A stretch of 64,000 nt of DNA from Zygotorulaspora mrakii (taxonomy: Eukaryota; Ascomycota; Saccharomycetes; Saccharomycetales; Saccharomycetaceae): assembly GCF_013402915.1 (NCBI RefSeq), contig NC_050722.1, forward strand, positions 992,001 through 1,056,000, written 5' to 3'. The position numbers were made by a program, and so were the translations under genes. Positions within the stretch are counted from its first letter, which is position 1. Every line of letters begins with the position of its first letter. The notes beneath the pieces were generated by a model that saw only the letters and a list, made by a program, of their open reading frames with translations, did not search any database and was not told the DNA's origin. This document shows, piece by piece, positions 48,644 to 61,000 of this stretch.

Positions 48644-49263
48644 CTTAATAGCTTGGGAGCAGTAACACCGATTTCGCGCAAGGAGGGACCACACCAGTGA
48701 ATTGGCAATATATGCTGGCTGAAAAAGAGCGAGAGTACAAAATTAAAGTCAGCGCCCTCACAAGAAAACATGCGAATAGGTTCATTAAAAGAGTTCATTC
48801 ACCATAAATCCAAAAATAAGTCCAAAAACGCGTAAATGAAAAAAATTTTCGAGCTCACGTGGAGGAAGAAGTGACCAAGCTGTTTTCGTTAAAGAATCTG
48901 TAGCCTACGTAAAGTGATCAGATTTTAGTTTCTGCAGAGTCCCAAAGACCTGAAAGATCACCATGGCTATAGCCATTAGTCGAATCGACTACGGATCTCG
49001 CAACGATTCAATACATCTTGTTAAATCATGCGAATTTGTTGTTGATCTTCGCTTACTTTGAAGACGTACACATCGTTTGTCACGGAGGCAAATGGCGGCA
49101 AAGAGGCGCGGAGAAAGTTGTTCATCCAAGTCGCAGTCCCCTAAAGCGACGAAGGAACTTGATCGTCATATAGATATTTCTTGGCAGTCGTGGAGCTATG
49201 ATAGATAGCTGATTGCAATCAACAAGTCCTGATCGAAGTTTGCAGTGTGTAGCTGGATGAGCA
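48644..49263. promoter_or_regulatory. Divergent region GUK1 / NHX1 with MCB and E-box
   Basis: This 620-bp divergent promoter holds ACGCGT (MCB, bound by MBF in G1/S) at 48828-48833, about 185 bp upstream of the GUK1 ATG. It also holds CACGTG at 48856-48861. A nucleotide-synthesis enzyme under an MCB is plausible. The first 99 bp are the open extension of the GUK1 frame. Confidence 0.5.
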
Positions 49264-51150
49264 ATGCTGTCGAAGTTCTTGCTTAGCGTTTTACTCAAGC
49301 TGGTATGGTGTGCGGCGAAGGTAACAAGTGATGTACAGGATGACGACGATGAAAGGTTGCCGATGCCAGTAGCTCCTGGTAAGGACGATCCACTCAACGG
49401 GGATGGTGGCGATCATGTAGATCCAGTTGCAGAAGAGATGTTTTTCTCATGGGCACTGTGTATCCTGCTTTTTCTGTTGATCTCAGCATTATGGTCGAGT
49501 TACTACCTGTCGCAAAGACGGATAAGGGCCGTTCATGAGACTGTGCTTTCCATATTTTACGGGATGGTGGTCGGATTGATCATCAGGATGTCACCTGGGC
49601 ATTATATCCAAGATGCAGTGACGTTTAACTCGTCGTATTTCTTCAATTTTCTACTGCCTCCCATTATTTTGAACTCAGGATACGAGCTCAACCAGGTGAA
49701 TTTTTTCAATAACATGTTTTCGATCTTGACATTTGCTATACCTGGCACATTCATTTCGGCAGTCGTACTAGGTATCATCATTTTCATATGGACCTCTTTA
49801 GGGCTGGAAAGCGTCAACATTTCGTTTCTGGACGCGTTATCTGTTGGGGCCACTTTGTCTGCTACCGATCCAGTCACGATTCTTTCCATCTTCAATGCCT
49901 ATCAGGTTGATCCCAAACTGTATACTATAATTTTCGGTGAGTCCCTATTGAATGATGCGATTTCCATTGTTATGTTTGAAACATGCCAAAAGTTACTTGG
50001 ATCTCCCGCAAAACTGTCCTCATTGTTCGAAGGTATAGGTCTCTTTTTGATGACATTTACGGTTTCTTTGTTAATAGGTTTGCTTATTGGTATACTGGTT
50101 GCATTGATCTTGAAACATACTCACATTAGGAGATATGCACAGATTGAAAGCTGTATTGTGCTGCTGATTGCCTATGAGTCGTATTTCTTTTCCAATGGTT
50201 GTCATATGTCAGGTATTGTTTCTTTGCTATTTTGTGGTATCACTTTAAAGCATTACGCGTACTACAATATGTCAAGAAGAACACAAATCACAATAAAATA
50301 TATATTTCAACTACTGGCAAGACTATCAGAAAATTTCATATTCATATATTTGGGGTTGGAGCTTTTCACACAAGTTGAATTGGTCTACAAACCCGTATTG
50401 ATCATCATCACGGCGGGATCTATCTGTGTAGCACGTTGGTGTTCTGTATTCCCCTTATCGAACTTTATCAATTGGGTATACAAAGTTAGAACGGTGAGAT
50501 CGATCAGAAATTCAGGTACCGAAGCATTCGCTATTCCGGATGAAATTCCGTATAATTACCAGGTTATGACGTTTTGGGCTGGCTTAAGAGGTGCTGTTGG
50601 TGTGGGATTGGCGATGGGTCTTCAAGGAGAATTCAAATTCACGTTACTGGCAACAGTGCTGGTGGTAGTCGTTTTAACTGTTATCATCTTTGGTGGCACT
50701 ACGGCAGGCATGTTAGAAATTTTGAACATCAAAACTGGATGCTTTGACGAAAATGATTTAAGTGATGATGAATTTGACATTGAGGCCCCCAAGGCGTCGC
50801 CAATTCCTGAAGCTGCCGGGCGTACTAACCGGGAGCCATATTCAGATAACACTTTGCACACAGAATCGTCCTTAATGGTTCCCAGTGATAGCGGCGTTGG
50901 CGTGGTTCCAGATGCTCCTTTATTAGCAGACAATTCTATGCTTGGCAATTCATTGGACCCCGAAAACGCCAGAATATCACTTGATAAACAAGGATTGAGA
51001 GACGCTTTTGGTAATATTTTCAGGTCGGATTCTCAGTGGTTTCATAATTTTGATGAGCAAGTGCTGAAACCTGTATTCTTGGATAGTAGCACACAATCAG
51101 TTCGAGATAGCGGCAGAGATTCACCCTCTCTCGGAAATAAAAGACCATAA
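49264..51150 (+). CDS. NHX1: Endosomal Na+(K+)/H+ exchanger Nhx1
   Basis: This 628-residue protein matches yeast Nhx1 (633). It starts with a signal-peptide-like segment (about 1-20) and an acidic lumenal stretch, followed by about a dozen membrane segments. Functional residues are kept: Asp202 in ATDPVT, and Glu226 and Asp231 in FGESLLNDA, one position off the known S. cerevisiae numbering. FFNFLLPPIILNSGYEL is the amiloride-binding-type helix. The cytosolic tail (about 480-628) is Ser- and Asp-rich. Nhx1 sets pH and cation content of late endosomes and affects vesicle traffic. It corresponds to YDR456W. Confidence 0.96.
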   Translation: MLSKFLLSVLLKLVWCAAKVTSDVQDDDDERLPMPVAPGKDDPLNGDGGDHVDPVAEEMFFSWALCILLFLLISALWSSYYLSQRRIRAVHETVLSIFYGMVVGLIIRMSPGHYIQDAVTFNSSYFFNFLLPPIILNSGYELNQVNFFNNMFSILTFAIPGTFISAVVLGIIIFIWTSLGLESVNISFLDALSVGATLSATDPVTILSIFNAYQVDPKLYTIIFGESLLNDAISIVMFETCQKLLGSPAKLSSLFEGIGLFLMTFTVSLLIGLLIGILVALILKHTHIRRYAQIESCIVLLIAYESYFFSNGCHMSGIVSLLFCGITLKHYAYYNMSRRTQITIKYIFQLLARLSENFIFIYLGLELFTQVELVYKPVLIIITAGSICVARWCSVFPLSNFINWVYKVRTVRSIRNSGTEAFAIPDEIPYNYQVMTFWAGLRGAVGVGLAMGLQGEFKFTLLATVLVVVVLTVIIFGGTTAGMLEILNIKTGCFDENDLSDDEFDIEAPKASPIPEAAGRTNREPYSDNTLHTESSLMVPSDSGVGVVPDAPLLADNSMLGNSLDPENARISLDKQGLRDAFGNIFRSDSQWFHNFDEQVLKPVFLDSSTQSVRDSGRDSPSLGNKRP

Positions 51151-51224
51151 GCATCTTTAAACAAACTAAATATATAAACACATGATAATTTTGGAGAATT
51201 TATATACTATAAAAATAAGCAAGC

Positions 51225-53060
51225 CTATTGTCCGCACATATCCAAGACCCACCTACTTAACTTGACAACATCATCATCCAAATACAAATCATTCAATAGA
51301 GCATTGTATTTTATAACGATTTCTAAAAATGAGCTGACAGAGAGGTCGTACAGTATTGTGATAGCATCTGGGGTGGCCTGCGTTTCAGTTGGGTGCTTGA
51401 CCATATCCGGATTCCAATCCGCAAATCTGCCTAAGGCGCCGACAGATCTCTCCAAGCACTTCAGGACTTCGCCGACAGAAGACACAACACCACCTTTTGG
51501 GTCTTCTTCTAGAGCATTTATTAATAAGCCCATCAGTGATACGATACACTCGGCATGGCAAACTGGCAGAGGCACTAGTTTTTCTGCTTGTCTTCTTTTA
51601 GAAATGCACCAAGCATCTATTATAGACAGTTGCTGAGTTTGGTCTTGTGGTTGCGCACCGGATGGGAAGAAGAATAGGCTTATACTATTCTTGAAGTTCG
51701 TGATAAGCGTTCCTAACAGGGTGGTCAGGGTTGTATCATGCGTCATAAATGGTTCGTTATAGTAATGTGCCATCTGAATGTTGTCGTCTAGCGGATTGGT
51801 ACTTCTTCCTCTCTTGGAATCCAAGTTTCTTTTCAGCAGCACATTATCATCTTTTAGTGTAATTTTGTGGCGGACATCATCAGGTAGACCTGGTGGCGCA
51901 CCTGGTAGACGATCTTGCATGGGGTTTGAACTGCTTTGACTTACGGATGCTTCATTTCCAAATAGTTCATCTCTATCAGTTCCCATCGCATCTCTTACTT
52001 TATAATTTGAGTTCTTTTGTGATCTCAGACTTCTCTCCAATGCATTCAAATAATTCGTAACTGACTCATTAGTCTCTTGCATAGTCATCAAACACTCTTT
52101 CAAAATCTCTGGCCATACGTGGCTATTTCTGTAACGGGTATGATAAATAGGTAATCTTAGTGATAAATCTGTAGATGTGGCTCTGTAGGATAACTCTTGA
52201 AAGGCAGTCAGCTTGGTGAAAAGTCGATTTGAGCTCAAACCTGTTATTAATGATTCCATGGGTGTTGACGACAAAGAGGAAATGGGTTTTCCTTTGTGAA
52301 GACAACCAATTGACATATGAGCACTGAAAGCAACGTTGACATATTCTATGTTAAAAAAGATGCAAAAAGTAAGAACAGTCAACTTCAAATAGTCCTTGAA
52401 TCCAATAGCCCACTCCGATGATACAGAGAAAAAGACAAATGGGGAGCAAACAGTTAACAAAACAGTCATAATTCCAGATTTTGTGAAAATCCTTTTCAAG
52501 GACGAAGAAATATACTGCTGTGGAGGATTGAAGTGGGTTTCAAAACTGAAAGATAGTCTATCCAAGTCAAAAATACAGTGCTGAAGAGTATAGAGTGTTG
52601 GAATCATTATGCATATGAGCACTCTATAGCATTTCATAAACTCATGGCATGGACTTGTGAATCCAGAAAACCCAAAAAAGTCACTGAAAGTAACTGAGAT
52701 GCAAAGACTACAGAAACAGTGAATCAATTCATAGATCACGAAACGTAGACAAAATAATTGAGCTATCGTACTTTTCACTAGGTTGGCATAACCCCTGTAT
52801 TGCACATGCAGGTAGTTCTTCCTACAAATGATAATGGAAAGGTTCGCCAAATACAATAATGATAATCGCAATGGAAATATTATAAGTAGTTCAAAGCTAG
52901 AACTATATCCTCGAGAAAGTATAGTAAGTACCAAAGCCTCCGACAGGGTCGTTATCAACAAAAGTCGTGTCGCCAGGTGGTTGAACCGTGTTTTGCATAT
53001 GTCTGTAAAAATGGTGTGATAACTGTATCTGGAGCTAAGTGCTACAGGAGCATTCAGCAT
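51225..53060 (-). CDS. NDC1: Nuclear pore / spindle pole membrane protein Ndc1
   Basis: This 611-residue protein starts MLNAPVALSSRYSYHTIFTD, and the block KTRFNHLATRLLL aligns with the yeast Ndc1 N-terminus. Ndc1 anchors nuclear pores and inserts duplicated spindle pole bodies in the nuclear envelope. Six hydrophobic segments lie in the first 250 residues; the C-terminal half is soluble and ends LSRWVLDMCGQ. It is somewhat shorter than the S. cerevisiae protein (655). The frame runs upstream to a GTG at 53186 with no other ATG, so 53060 is used. It diverges from RAD52 as in S. cerevisiae. Confidence 0.92.
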   Translation of the reverse strand: MLNAPVALSSRYSYHTIFTDICKTRFNHLATRLLLITTLSEALVLTILSRGYSSSFELLIIFPLRLSLLYLANLSIIICRKNYLHVQYRGYANLVKSTIAQLFCLRFVIYELIHCFCSLCISVTFSDFFGFSGFTSPCHEFMKCYRVLICIMIPTLYTLQHCIFDLDRLSFSFETHFNPPQQYISSSLKRIFTKSGIMTVLLTVCSPFVFFSVSSEWAIGFKDYLKLTVLTFCIFFNIEYVNVAFSAHMSIGCLHKGKPISSLSSTPMESLITGLSSNRLFTKLTAFQELSYRATSTDLSLRLPIYHTRYRNSHVWPEILKECLMTMQETNESVTNYLNALERSLRSQKNSNYKVRDAMGTDRDELFGNEASVSQSSSNPMQDRLPGAPPGLPDDVRHKITLKDDNVLLKRNLDSKRGRSTNPLDDNIQMAHYYNEPFMTHDTTLTTLLGTLITNFKNSISLFFFPSGAQPQDQTQQLSIIDAWCISKRRQAEKLVPLPVCHAECIVSLMGLLINALEEDPKGGVVSSVGEVLKCLERSVGALGRFADWNPDMVKHPTETQATPDAITILYDLSVSSFLEIVIKYNALLNDLYLDDDVVKLSRWVLDMCGQ

Positions 53061-53335
53061 ATTAAGTCCTATTATTTGTGGCACAGGTTCGTGAATGCTT
53101 TTCAAAGCCCTTTGTGTACTTAGTTTTTCTTTCAAAATTCGGGATGGAATACTATTCTGAAGTTGAAGTTTTTCAGCTAATCGCACAAGAAGGCCGCTCT
53201 TACCGATCTCTAAGCGCGTTTTCCATCAACAAGCGTTAGACATTCTACAATTCTTGGTACATCTTCCCATCCAAGAAGACAACTATCATCTGGAAAACCT
53301 GTGGGGTGTTGGATACATTTCTATTGGTAACCATA

Positions 53336-54673
53336 ATGGAAGGAAAAAAGTCAATTGCGGGGCATTCAACAGAAGACATTCAGCTGAAATTGGACAAGAA
53401 GCTCGGTCCAGAGTATATTTCGAAAAGAGTAGGCTATGGAAGCAGCAGGGTTGCTTATATAGAAGGTTGGAGAGTTATCAATCTAGCTAATCAGATATTT
53501 GGATATGACGGCTGGTCCACAGAGGTCAAGAGTGTAACGATAGATTTTTTAGATGAGCGTCAAGGCAAGTTTTGTATAGGTTGCACCGCGATCGTTCGTG
53601 TAACACTCAGTGTAGGGGGGTATCGAGAAGATATTGGCTATGGAACTGTGGAAAATGAAAGAAGAAAATCGGCAGCCTTCGAAAGGGCAAAAAAATCTGC
53701 GGTTACGGATGCGCTAAAGAGATCTTTAAGAGGGTTTGGCAATGCGCTTGGCAATTGCCTTTACGACAAAGACTTTCTCTCAAGAATTGATAAAGTGAAG
53801 TTTGATCCACCAGATTTTGATGAAGGCAATTTATTTCGTCCATCTGATGAGATAACTGATAGCTCAAGGTCAAACACAGTGGATACCTCAGAAGTAAGAC
53901 AGAACAAGAGGCGACAAATAACTAAAGTGGGGAATAGTATAAAAACAACTACTGCGATCGGAAATGAAGCACAACCCACTGAGGAGATTCAAATCAACAG
54001 AAATGATTCACAGCCCGGGAATAAAGTTGATACAGATCACATGGATGTCGATACAGTAACAAAACAGGAACCAGATGAGCTATTGGACGACTCCTTGATG
54101 TTCAGTGATGATTTCCAAGACGATGATATAATAAACATGGAGAGAAAAGATCAGCCACGACCTGTGGAAAAAAAGGCGCCACATGTCAATGATACATCAA
54201 CACCTGAAAACGCAATGGAACCGATAACCTTCGTGACAGCAAGGGCTGCATCTTCCTTGCAGAACAAAATACCCGTGACGCATGAAAGTGTATTTGATCC
54301 AAAGTATCAAGCCCAATCGATTAAACATACAGTTGATCAAACAACTTCAAAACATGTGCCAACTACAGTTTTCAAAGAAAAGGGTATTAATGATTCGAGA
54401 GATACACTTTATGAAAAATTTGCGCCAAAGGGTAAAGAGATTGGTTTAGCGAGTCCCACACTCACTAGCGACGCCAAGGAAGTAGCGCCTGGCTCGTCTA
54501 CACCGAGTGCATCTCCCCCCTCAGTCCCTTCTCCAGCTTTTCCAAGGTTTGCACCTCCTACAACTGCGTATACAAATGGTTCAGCGTCGATCTCCACCGT
54601 ACTAAAGCCTGCTAGAAGAGAAGTCGGGAGACCAAAACTTGGTCCTGTATATCAAAGAAGAGCAAATCCTTGA
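53336..54673 (+). CDS. RAD52: Recombination mediator Rad52
   Basis: This 445-residue protein anneals single strands and loads Rad51 on RPA-coated DNA. The DNA-binding ring domain covers about residues 15-165, with GPEYISKRVGYGSSRVAYIE, DIGYGTVENERRKSAAFERA and DALKRSLRGFGNALGNCLYD nearly identical to S. cerevisiae. The acidic FSDDFQDDDI stretch (about 256-265) contains the RPA-binding QDDD motif. FVTA at 299-302 and FDPKYQAQSIKHTVDQTTSK belong to the Rad51-binding region. The C-terminal RREVGRPKLGP is also kept. The first ATG in frame is 53336, after a GTG at 53306. Confidence 0.97.
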   Translation: MEGKKSIAGHSTEDIQLKLDKKLGPEYISKRVGYGSSRVAYIEGWRVINLANQIFGYDGWSTEVKSVTIDFLDERQGKFCIGCTAIVRVTLSVGGYREDIGYGTVENERRKSAAFERAKKSAVTDALKRSLRGFGNALGNCLYDKDFLSRIDKVKFDPPDFDEGNLFRPSDEITDSSRSNTVDTSEVRQNKRRQITKVGNSIKTTTAIGNEAQPTEEIQINRNDSQPGNKVDTDHMDVDTVTKQEPDELLDDSLMFSDDFQDDDIINMERKDQPRPVEKKAPHVNDTSTPENAMEPITFVTARAASSLQNKIPVTHESVFDPKYQAQSIKHTVDQTTSKHVPTTVFKEKGINDSRDTLYEKFAPKGKEIGLASPTLTSDAKEVAPGSSTPSASPPSVPSPAFPRFAPPTTAYTNGSASISTVLKPARREVGRPKLGPVYQRRANP

Positions 54674-55081
54674 TCCTCTATTCCTAAATTCTACCAATCA
54701 ACTCAATATCTGCTTAAAAATATGGAATGAAAGAAAGTATTAGCACGGATAACAGCATATAGCACATTTGTACTTAATAAATAAAGTATTTATTAATATA
54801 TTACCCGGGGATTGAGTTTGGAATTGTACGTTTCGGCCCTTTAGAGAAAGAAAATCAAATTGTAAATTCCAATTTTATACGTTGATTACAAAATAGCAAT
54901 AACTAAGGGGAAACGACGTGTTCTTTCCATCATTTGCACTCTGCTGCGTACATCTAGATATTGATCATTGTGAATATCTTCCTTTTTTTGAGGTTTGAAG
55001 TTCCACGTACTCCTTCTTTTCGACTCATTTTCATTTTGAGAAACAGGTCAAGACCATAACTGGAAAACCTAGCTGGAAAAA
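54674..55081. promoter_or_regulatory. RAD52 3' end / TOM1 promoter with hairpin and Reb1 site
   Basis: These 408 bp between two rightward genes include a perfect inverted repeat, TTAATAAATA / TATTTATTAA (54774-54796, 3-nt loop), and 4 bp later the Reb1 consensus TTACCCGG at 54801-54808. The pair lies about 100 bp past the RAD52 stop and 280 bp before the TOM1 ATG. It is well placed for terminating RAD52 and opening the TOM1 promoter. Confidence 0.55.
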
Positions 55082-58000
55082 ATGGTGAAGCTGAGCAGGT
55101 TTGAAAAACTGCAAAAAGAGCAGAATGCTAGCACTTTCAAGCCCTTGTTAGATGAGTTGGTGGAATGTGATGAGCCAACGTTCGTCGAGAAGCTTAATCA
55201 CATCCAAGAATGGGACAGGTCAAGGGACGACTTGTTCGTTTGGACTCCCGTATTAAACAGAATTGACGAAATATTGTCAAGGGTTGTGAACAACTATTCA
55301 TATGCGTCTTCCGATTTCAAGAAAAACCCAGTCAAATTGATTGAAATGTCAAGAAAAGATGAGGAACTAAGTATAAATTTGATGAAATTTACCACGAGAC
55401 TACTTTGCAATACGGAAAACAGATACATATATTCCTCTATGGATGTTATGAATAGTTTTTTAAATTGTCCAAATTTCAGGATCAAACTTTATGCGGTAAA
55501 AATTCTGGCTATCATAGGTGAACGATACATAATATCTCGGGAAAGAATTGACTCCGAGAACATTTTGGGAAACCCATTCTTAAAGAAAAAGGTACTTAAA
55601 CTAGCATTGGCGTTGCCCTCTTCTACCATAGATGATAATGGCGATCATTTTTCCCTTGCCGATTTGTTTTTTGACAAGAAGAAATATCCATTGAAATGGA
55701 CAAAACTGAAATATACATATTACACTGCATCCACTTCACACCCTTCAAAGAAAAATGGCTCTTCTACGGGGGTACAACATCCTAAAGATACCAATTGTCA
55801 AATGTCATCCATGAAAAAGATTTTCTTTTCCAGAGAAGATTTACAATCTCATTCCTTGCAACAGCTATATGACAAAGGGATGGAAGTATTGCCATCGGAA
55901 AACTGGTTTGACTTCTCTGTTAAAGTCAATATTGCTAAGGCATTCAGTGATAATTCTTTTGACAGTATAGAGCTAAGAAACTTGATATTGCGAACAAAAT
56001 TCAACGCGATCGCAGCTACAAATACTATTTATCATCCACCTCAAGTGAGTTCCAAGCTTTTTGAGGTAGATCCATATGCATTCAACAGTTTGACGGATTT
56101 TATCTCTTTATCTGAAACAAAATTACCAAAGGAACTTCGATTGGATTCCATCTTTGCCTTAGAATGTGTTTCATTGAAACATGTTTGGTGTTCTGACATT
56201 GTAAGAAATTTAGGTGGTAACATGTCACACGGGTTGCTTTTTCAGATTCTTCGTTTTATCGGTAAAATTCTGCGAGAAGAGTCATCAGAGGTTGACGAAG
56301 AGTATAATGTTCGTCTTTTCTATCTCATTTCGAATCTAGCCGATGTAAAAGCGTTGCATGACTCACTACTAGCTGCTGGTTTGATACCAAGTTTGTTGGA
56401 TATAATATCTGCTAGACAATCGCCATATCGTCGCACAATGGCTTCCGCAACCCATTTGCTGGAAGCGGTCATAAGTGATGGAGAGTCTTCGGCAGAATTC
56501 ATCAATAATGATGGATTCACCATTCTCATTGACTTGATTACAGAAGAGGTGAACTTTGCTCTGGAAAATCCCGATTATGGTAGTCCTCCAAAGTATTCGG
56601 TAGTTTATTATTCGGTATCCTTCAGGCAGTTGGCTTATATAAGAAGCTTGCTGAAGTTGGTTCTGAAACTTTTAAAAACAGATTCTGGAGATCGAATCAG
56701 GAATCTTATGGACTCTCCAATACTCCACTCTCTTAGAAATATACTTGAGAACAGGCCTGTCTTCGGCTACACATTGATTACCTACGTTTTAGACATTTTG
56801 CAAAGAGTTATAAACAGTGAACCCACCATTTATCCAATTCTGGTTGAAGCTGGACTCATTCCATATATCATAGAGCATTTTTCCGAGCTACTTGGTCCTT
56901 ACTCTGAGCTCCTATCTATCTTGCCCGATGTTATTTCTGCACTTTGTTTGAACAGTGAAGGTCTAAAAAAAGTTAAGGAGAAAAACATGATTAGATTCCT
57001 GTTTGATGCTGTAACAGATTTGAATTACGCCAAAGTACTGTATTGGAAGGAAGAAAGTGTCGATTTGGGAGCCTCAATGGATGAGTTAGCAAGACATTAT
57101 CCAGAACTAAAGCCCCTCATATTAGATTGCTTTTCCGACATTGTGCGAGAGTTGCCTCGCCGTATTTGTTTTAATCAGTCCTTTCTTTATTTATCTTTAA
57201 ATGGCGGAGACTTTTTTTACCGAGGCAAGGATGAGGAGGTAGAACTGACCGAAGAAAACGGGAAAGAGCTTTCGTTCTGGGATGTGCAAAAGTCAACACC
57301 TATTGTGGATTGCTTTGCTGATGTTTTTTATGGTATGACTCTAGAGAACTCGGCTCTGGGAAAACTACCTGAAAACATAACAGTCAAGGACCTTTTTTCG
57401 ATTATTGTGATGGATAAACCTCCATTCGATTATACCTCTTCACAGGCACTCTTAAACTTTACCGATGTTTTACAGCTTTTTGACGAACAGCACAAAAACT
57501 ACGCGTTTCCCGAAGTTATCATAATGTTGGCAGAGAATCTGTGTGATGTGGAGCAGTTTCTGACTTCTTCAAATGATGAAAGTTTTCTTTTGAAGGCCTC
57601 ACTTGGCAGAGATAACTCTGATGTGGAGGACACTGTGAGTAAGTTATCCAAGTTGTCTGCTTTGATTTATATCGTGACAGACGTGTACATTAATTTGACA
57701 TCTCTTTCACCCAAGCGAGTGCTACAGATTTTGGACTATTTTGACAAGAACGGCTTCGAGTTGATCAAGAATCTGCGGTTATTGTTCCAAAAATGTGCCT
57801 TGGAAGAAATGTACCTAATATCACAAATGCCGGACGAAGCAATCGACCAGACTTTGCCACATCCCGGTGGCCATTCTCCACCTGTTCAAATACATGTTAA
57901 AAAACCCTCCAAAAGAGAACAAATGGATAATTACACATCTGCAAAGTTCAAGAATTCTTTCCAAATTAGGGCGATTTTAAACAAGTTACAGTCGTGTTCC

Positions 58001-61000
58001 TCTATGATATTTAGATGTTTACTAAGATTGTCACGCGTCAAAGACTTGGATTTGGAAGATTGTGACAGGGCCCTGGAGGTGCATATATCTGATGAGGTTA
58101 CAAAGCAGGTAATCAGCATGCTGCGCGCAGTTGAGTTAAAAAATCATATGCCATATTTCCTTGTTGTATTCAACTTTAATACCTATATCTTCACATTTCC
58201 CAAAACAACTATCACCGGTGCCGGAATGTTGCAAACCATACCCGCTTTCCTATTCTATCAGAATGGTGGATACAAAGTGTACTTCGAGGCTATAAAGTAT
58301 CTTTTTACTAATATGTCAACGTTTGAGAACTTGGCAGCAATCGAAGAGGTCGATTACGTTAAAAATTCAGAAGATGTCTTAACATTAAGCTGTTTATTGA
58401 ATGCCTTATCTTTCTTCAATAAATCTATGCAAATTGACACGATGGAAAATATTCAGAGCATGGAAGTATTTTATCCATATATGGATAATGATTACAATCT
58501 GACAAAGGCCCTAATGCTTGTGGTAAAAATACTTGCATTAGGTCTGGTAATGGATCTCAACAAGATGAATCTGCTTTTTTGCTCCCAATCTCGAACTGTT
58601 CCATATGCTGTCTTTAAGCATATTTTAACGATGTTGAAGAATATTTTTTCAGGCAAAAACGAAGGGGAAGAAGAAGTATATGAGCTGCGTTGGGATTTGA
58701 TCCCCCCTTCGCATAGAAAAATCCAACTTTTAAAGGCGTGTGGCATTTCTGAGGAGGTTGCAAGAGGGTTCATAGAAGAGACAGACGATGAGATGCCTTC
58801 CGAAAAGCCAAATCTTTTCTCTGAGACAGAATGGGAAAAGTATCAATATCTTACCAAGGGTGATACATGGCAGTTGCACCCGGTTCTAATGGAAGCACAG
58901 TACGAGCAGATGTATACAAATGACGATTTGAACTCTATGCGAAATGAATATTTTCAAACAGGTTTATCACAAAAGGTTTTCGACGTATTACCGTTTTATC
59001 CAAAACTGGTAAACGCTTTTGCTAAAACCTTGCTACAGATGTTCAATATTCATGGTGAGCGTAGTGAGAATTTTGCGGCTCAAGTGTTAGATAAAATAAC
59101 AAAAACGAATCTTGAAAACGGCGCAACGTTGTCCTCTTTTATTCATCTATTCGGCATATTTCTGAATGAGAAATATGTTTACGAAAACTCACATTCGTTG
59201 ATCGACTCCTTTTTGGAATACCTCCAAAATTCGTTAAATCCGAGATTTATCAATTGCCCGTGGTTTTCCAAAGCTTTATATGTCTATGAAATCATTTTGG
59301 CGAAATCTGAGGTTCCTTTAATGGAGCCCTATCCACCAGGACTGTGCGTCCATTATCGAATGCCTGCTATTGCTCCAATATATCGAATTGCTCCTGATAC
59401 AAGAAAAAACTTTTTTGATGTGTTAATCAGGGTAGGCGACATAACAAACTTTTATTCAGCATTGGCAACTTGTAGAATATTATTATTTTATGCGAGGGAC
59501 GATGTTTATGCTGCTGAAGTCTCCCGTTCTGGCATATTGTCCAAGCTTCTTAAAGTTATTGGAGTTTATCAGAAGTCAGAAAAAATAAATTATCTCGAGT
59601 CCTCATTTTTACTTTTAGCCAGGAGAACTTTTGAAACGACGGATATCGTTTCATCCTTGATCCGTTTTGAACTGAATAAAAGTTTCACGACTAGAGTCAT
59701 GGGTGAGCCTAAACCGAGGGAGCGCGATCTCGGCGGAGTAATTGACGAAAAGCCTCATGTTGTGATGAGGAACCCAAAGATGTTCGTTGATGTCCTTTGT
59801 GAGGATGCCCGGTTTCAGAATTTTAATGAAGATGGCAAAATAGTTGACTACGATCTTATCAGATCCTCTCAAACTGGCGCAGCTGAGAGAGATGAACCCG
59901 GGGAGAGATCGAAGAATTCTTTAACTGTTCAAAACAGAACTGGAATTATCCATCTATTGTTATCACAACTAATGGCAGCTTCAAAGAAAGACTGGGTGTC
60001 TGAGCCACCTTCTACGGAAGAAGGACCCTCAGGCTCTAAACAGGAAAAGATCGAGCCAGCGAGAAATCCAGTCTGTGCTTACATGATTTTTCTCATGAAA
60101 GTGTTGATTGAGCTAATCAGCAGCTATAAGCAGTCAAAGTTTGAATTTTTGACCTTTGACAGGAGAAACGCATATACAGAATCTCCCAAGCCGAGAACTA
60201 CAGCCTTGAACTTTTTTTTCTACCAATTACTGGACAGGTCTACTGATTCTGAGCAAAGTAAGCCTGAAGCTAAACGTAGGGAAGTTATGAGTATGCTTTC
60301 CAGGTCTGTTATCGTAGGGTTTGTCTCCACAGTACAAGACGAGAATAATAAAAAAAGTGATTTACGGGCAACTGATCCTGATATGACTTTTATTAGAAAG
60401 TTTGCCATAGAGACAGTTATACGAGCCCTAAGAAATACAGCTTCAAATCCAAAGATGCTCGAGGGAAATGTTAGTAAGTTAGATACCTGGTTCAAGGTTA
60501 TATCATCCATGGTGTTTTTACAGGCACCTTGCCTCCGCCTGATATTGGATTCCAATAAAGTTGATGCTGATCAGTACCAAATTTGTAAATTAATGATCGA
60601 GATGAATGTGCCCTCAGCAATAACGGAATGTATAGCATTATTGGATCTTAACTATCCCTTTTGCAAAAAATTGTTTAATAGTGCTGTGGATCCCTTGAAT
60701 GCCATCAACTCAGTTAGGCTTAGTTACGCAGGGATGTTCAAGGTTGAAAGTAATGATGACGAGGTAGAGGTTGATGATGATTCTGATAAAGAGGATCCGT
60801 CTGATATGTTCAGGAATTCGGCTTTGGGAATGTATGACGTTGCAGATATCGAAGAAGACGATGATGGGGACGATGAATCCTTGATTGGAGATGATGAGGA
60901 CATCGCTTTTGTAGATGGTGAGGATGGTGGTTTTGAGGTGGTTTTCAGCGATGATAATGACGAAGAGAACGATCCTAGCAGTGACGGGAGTCATAGTAGC

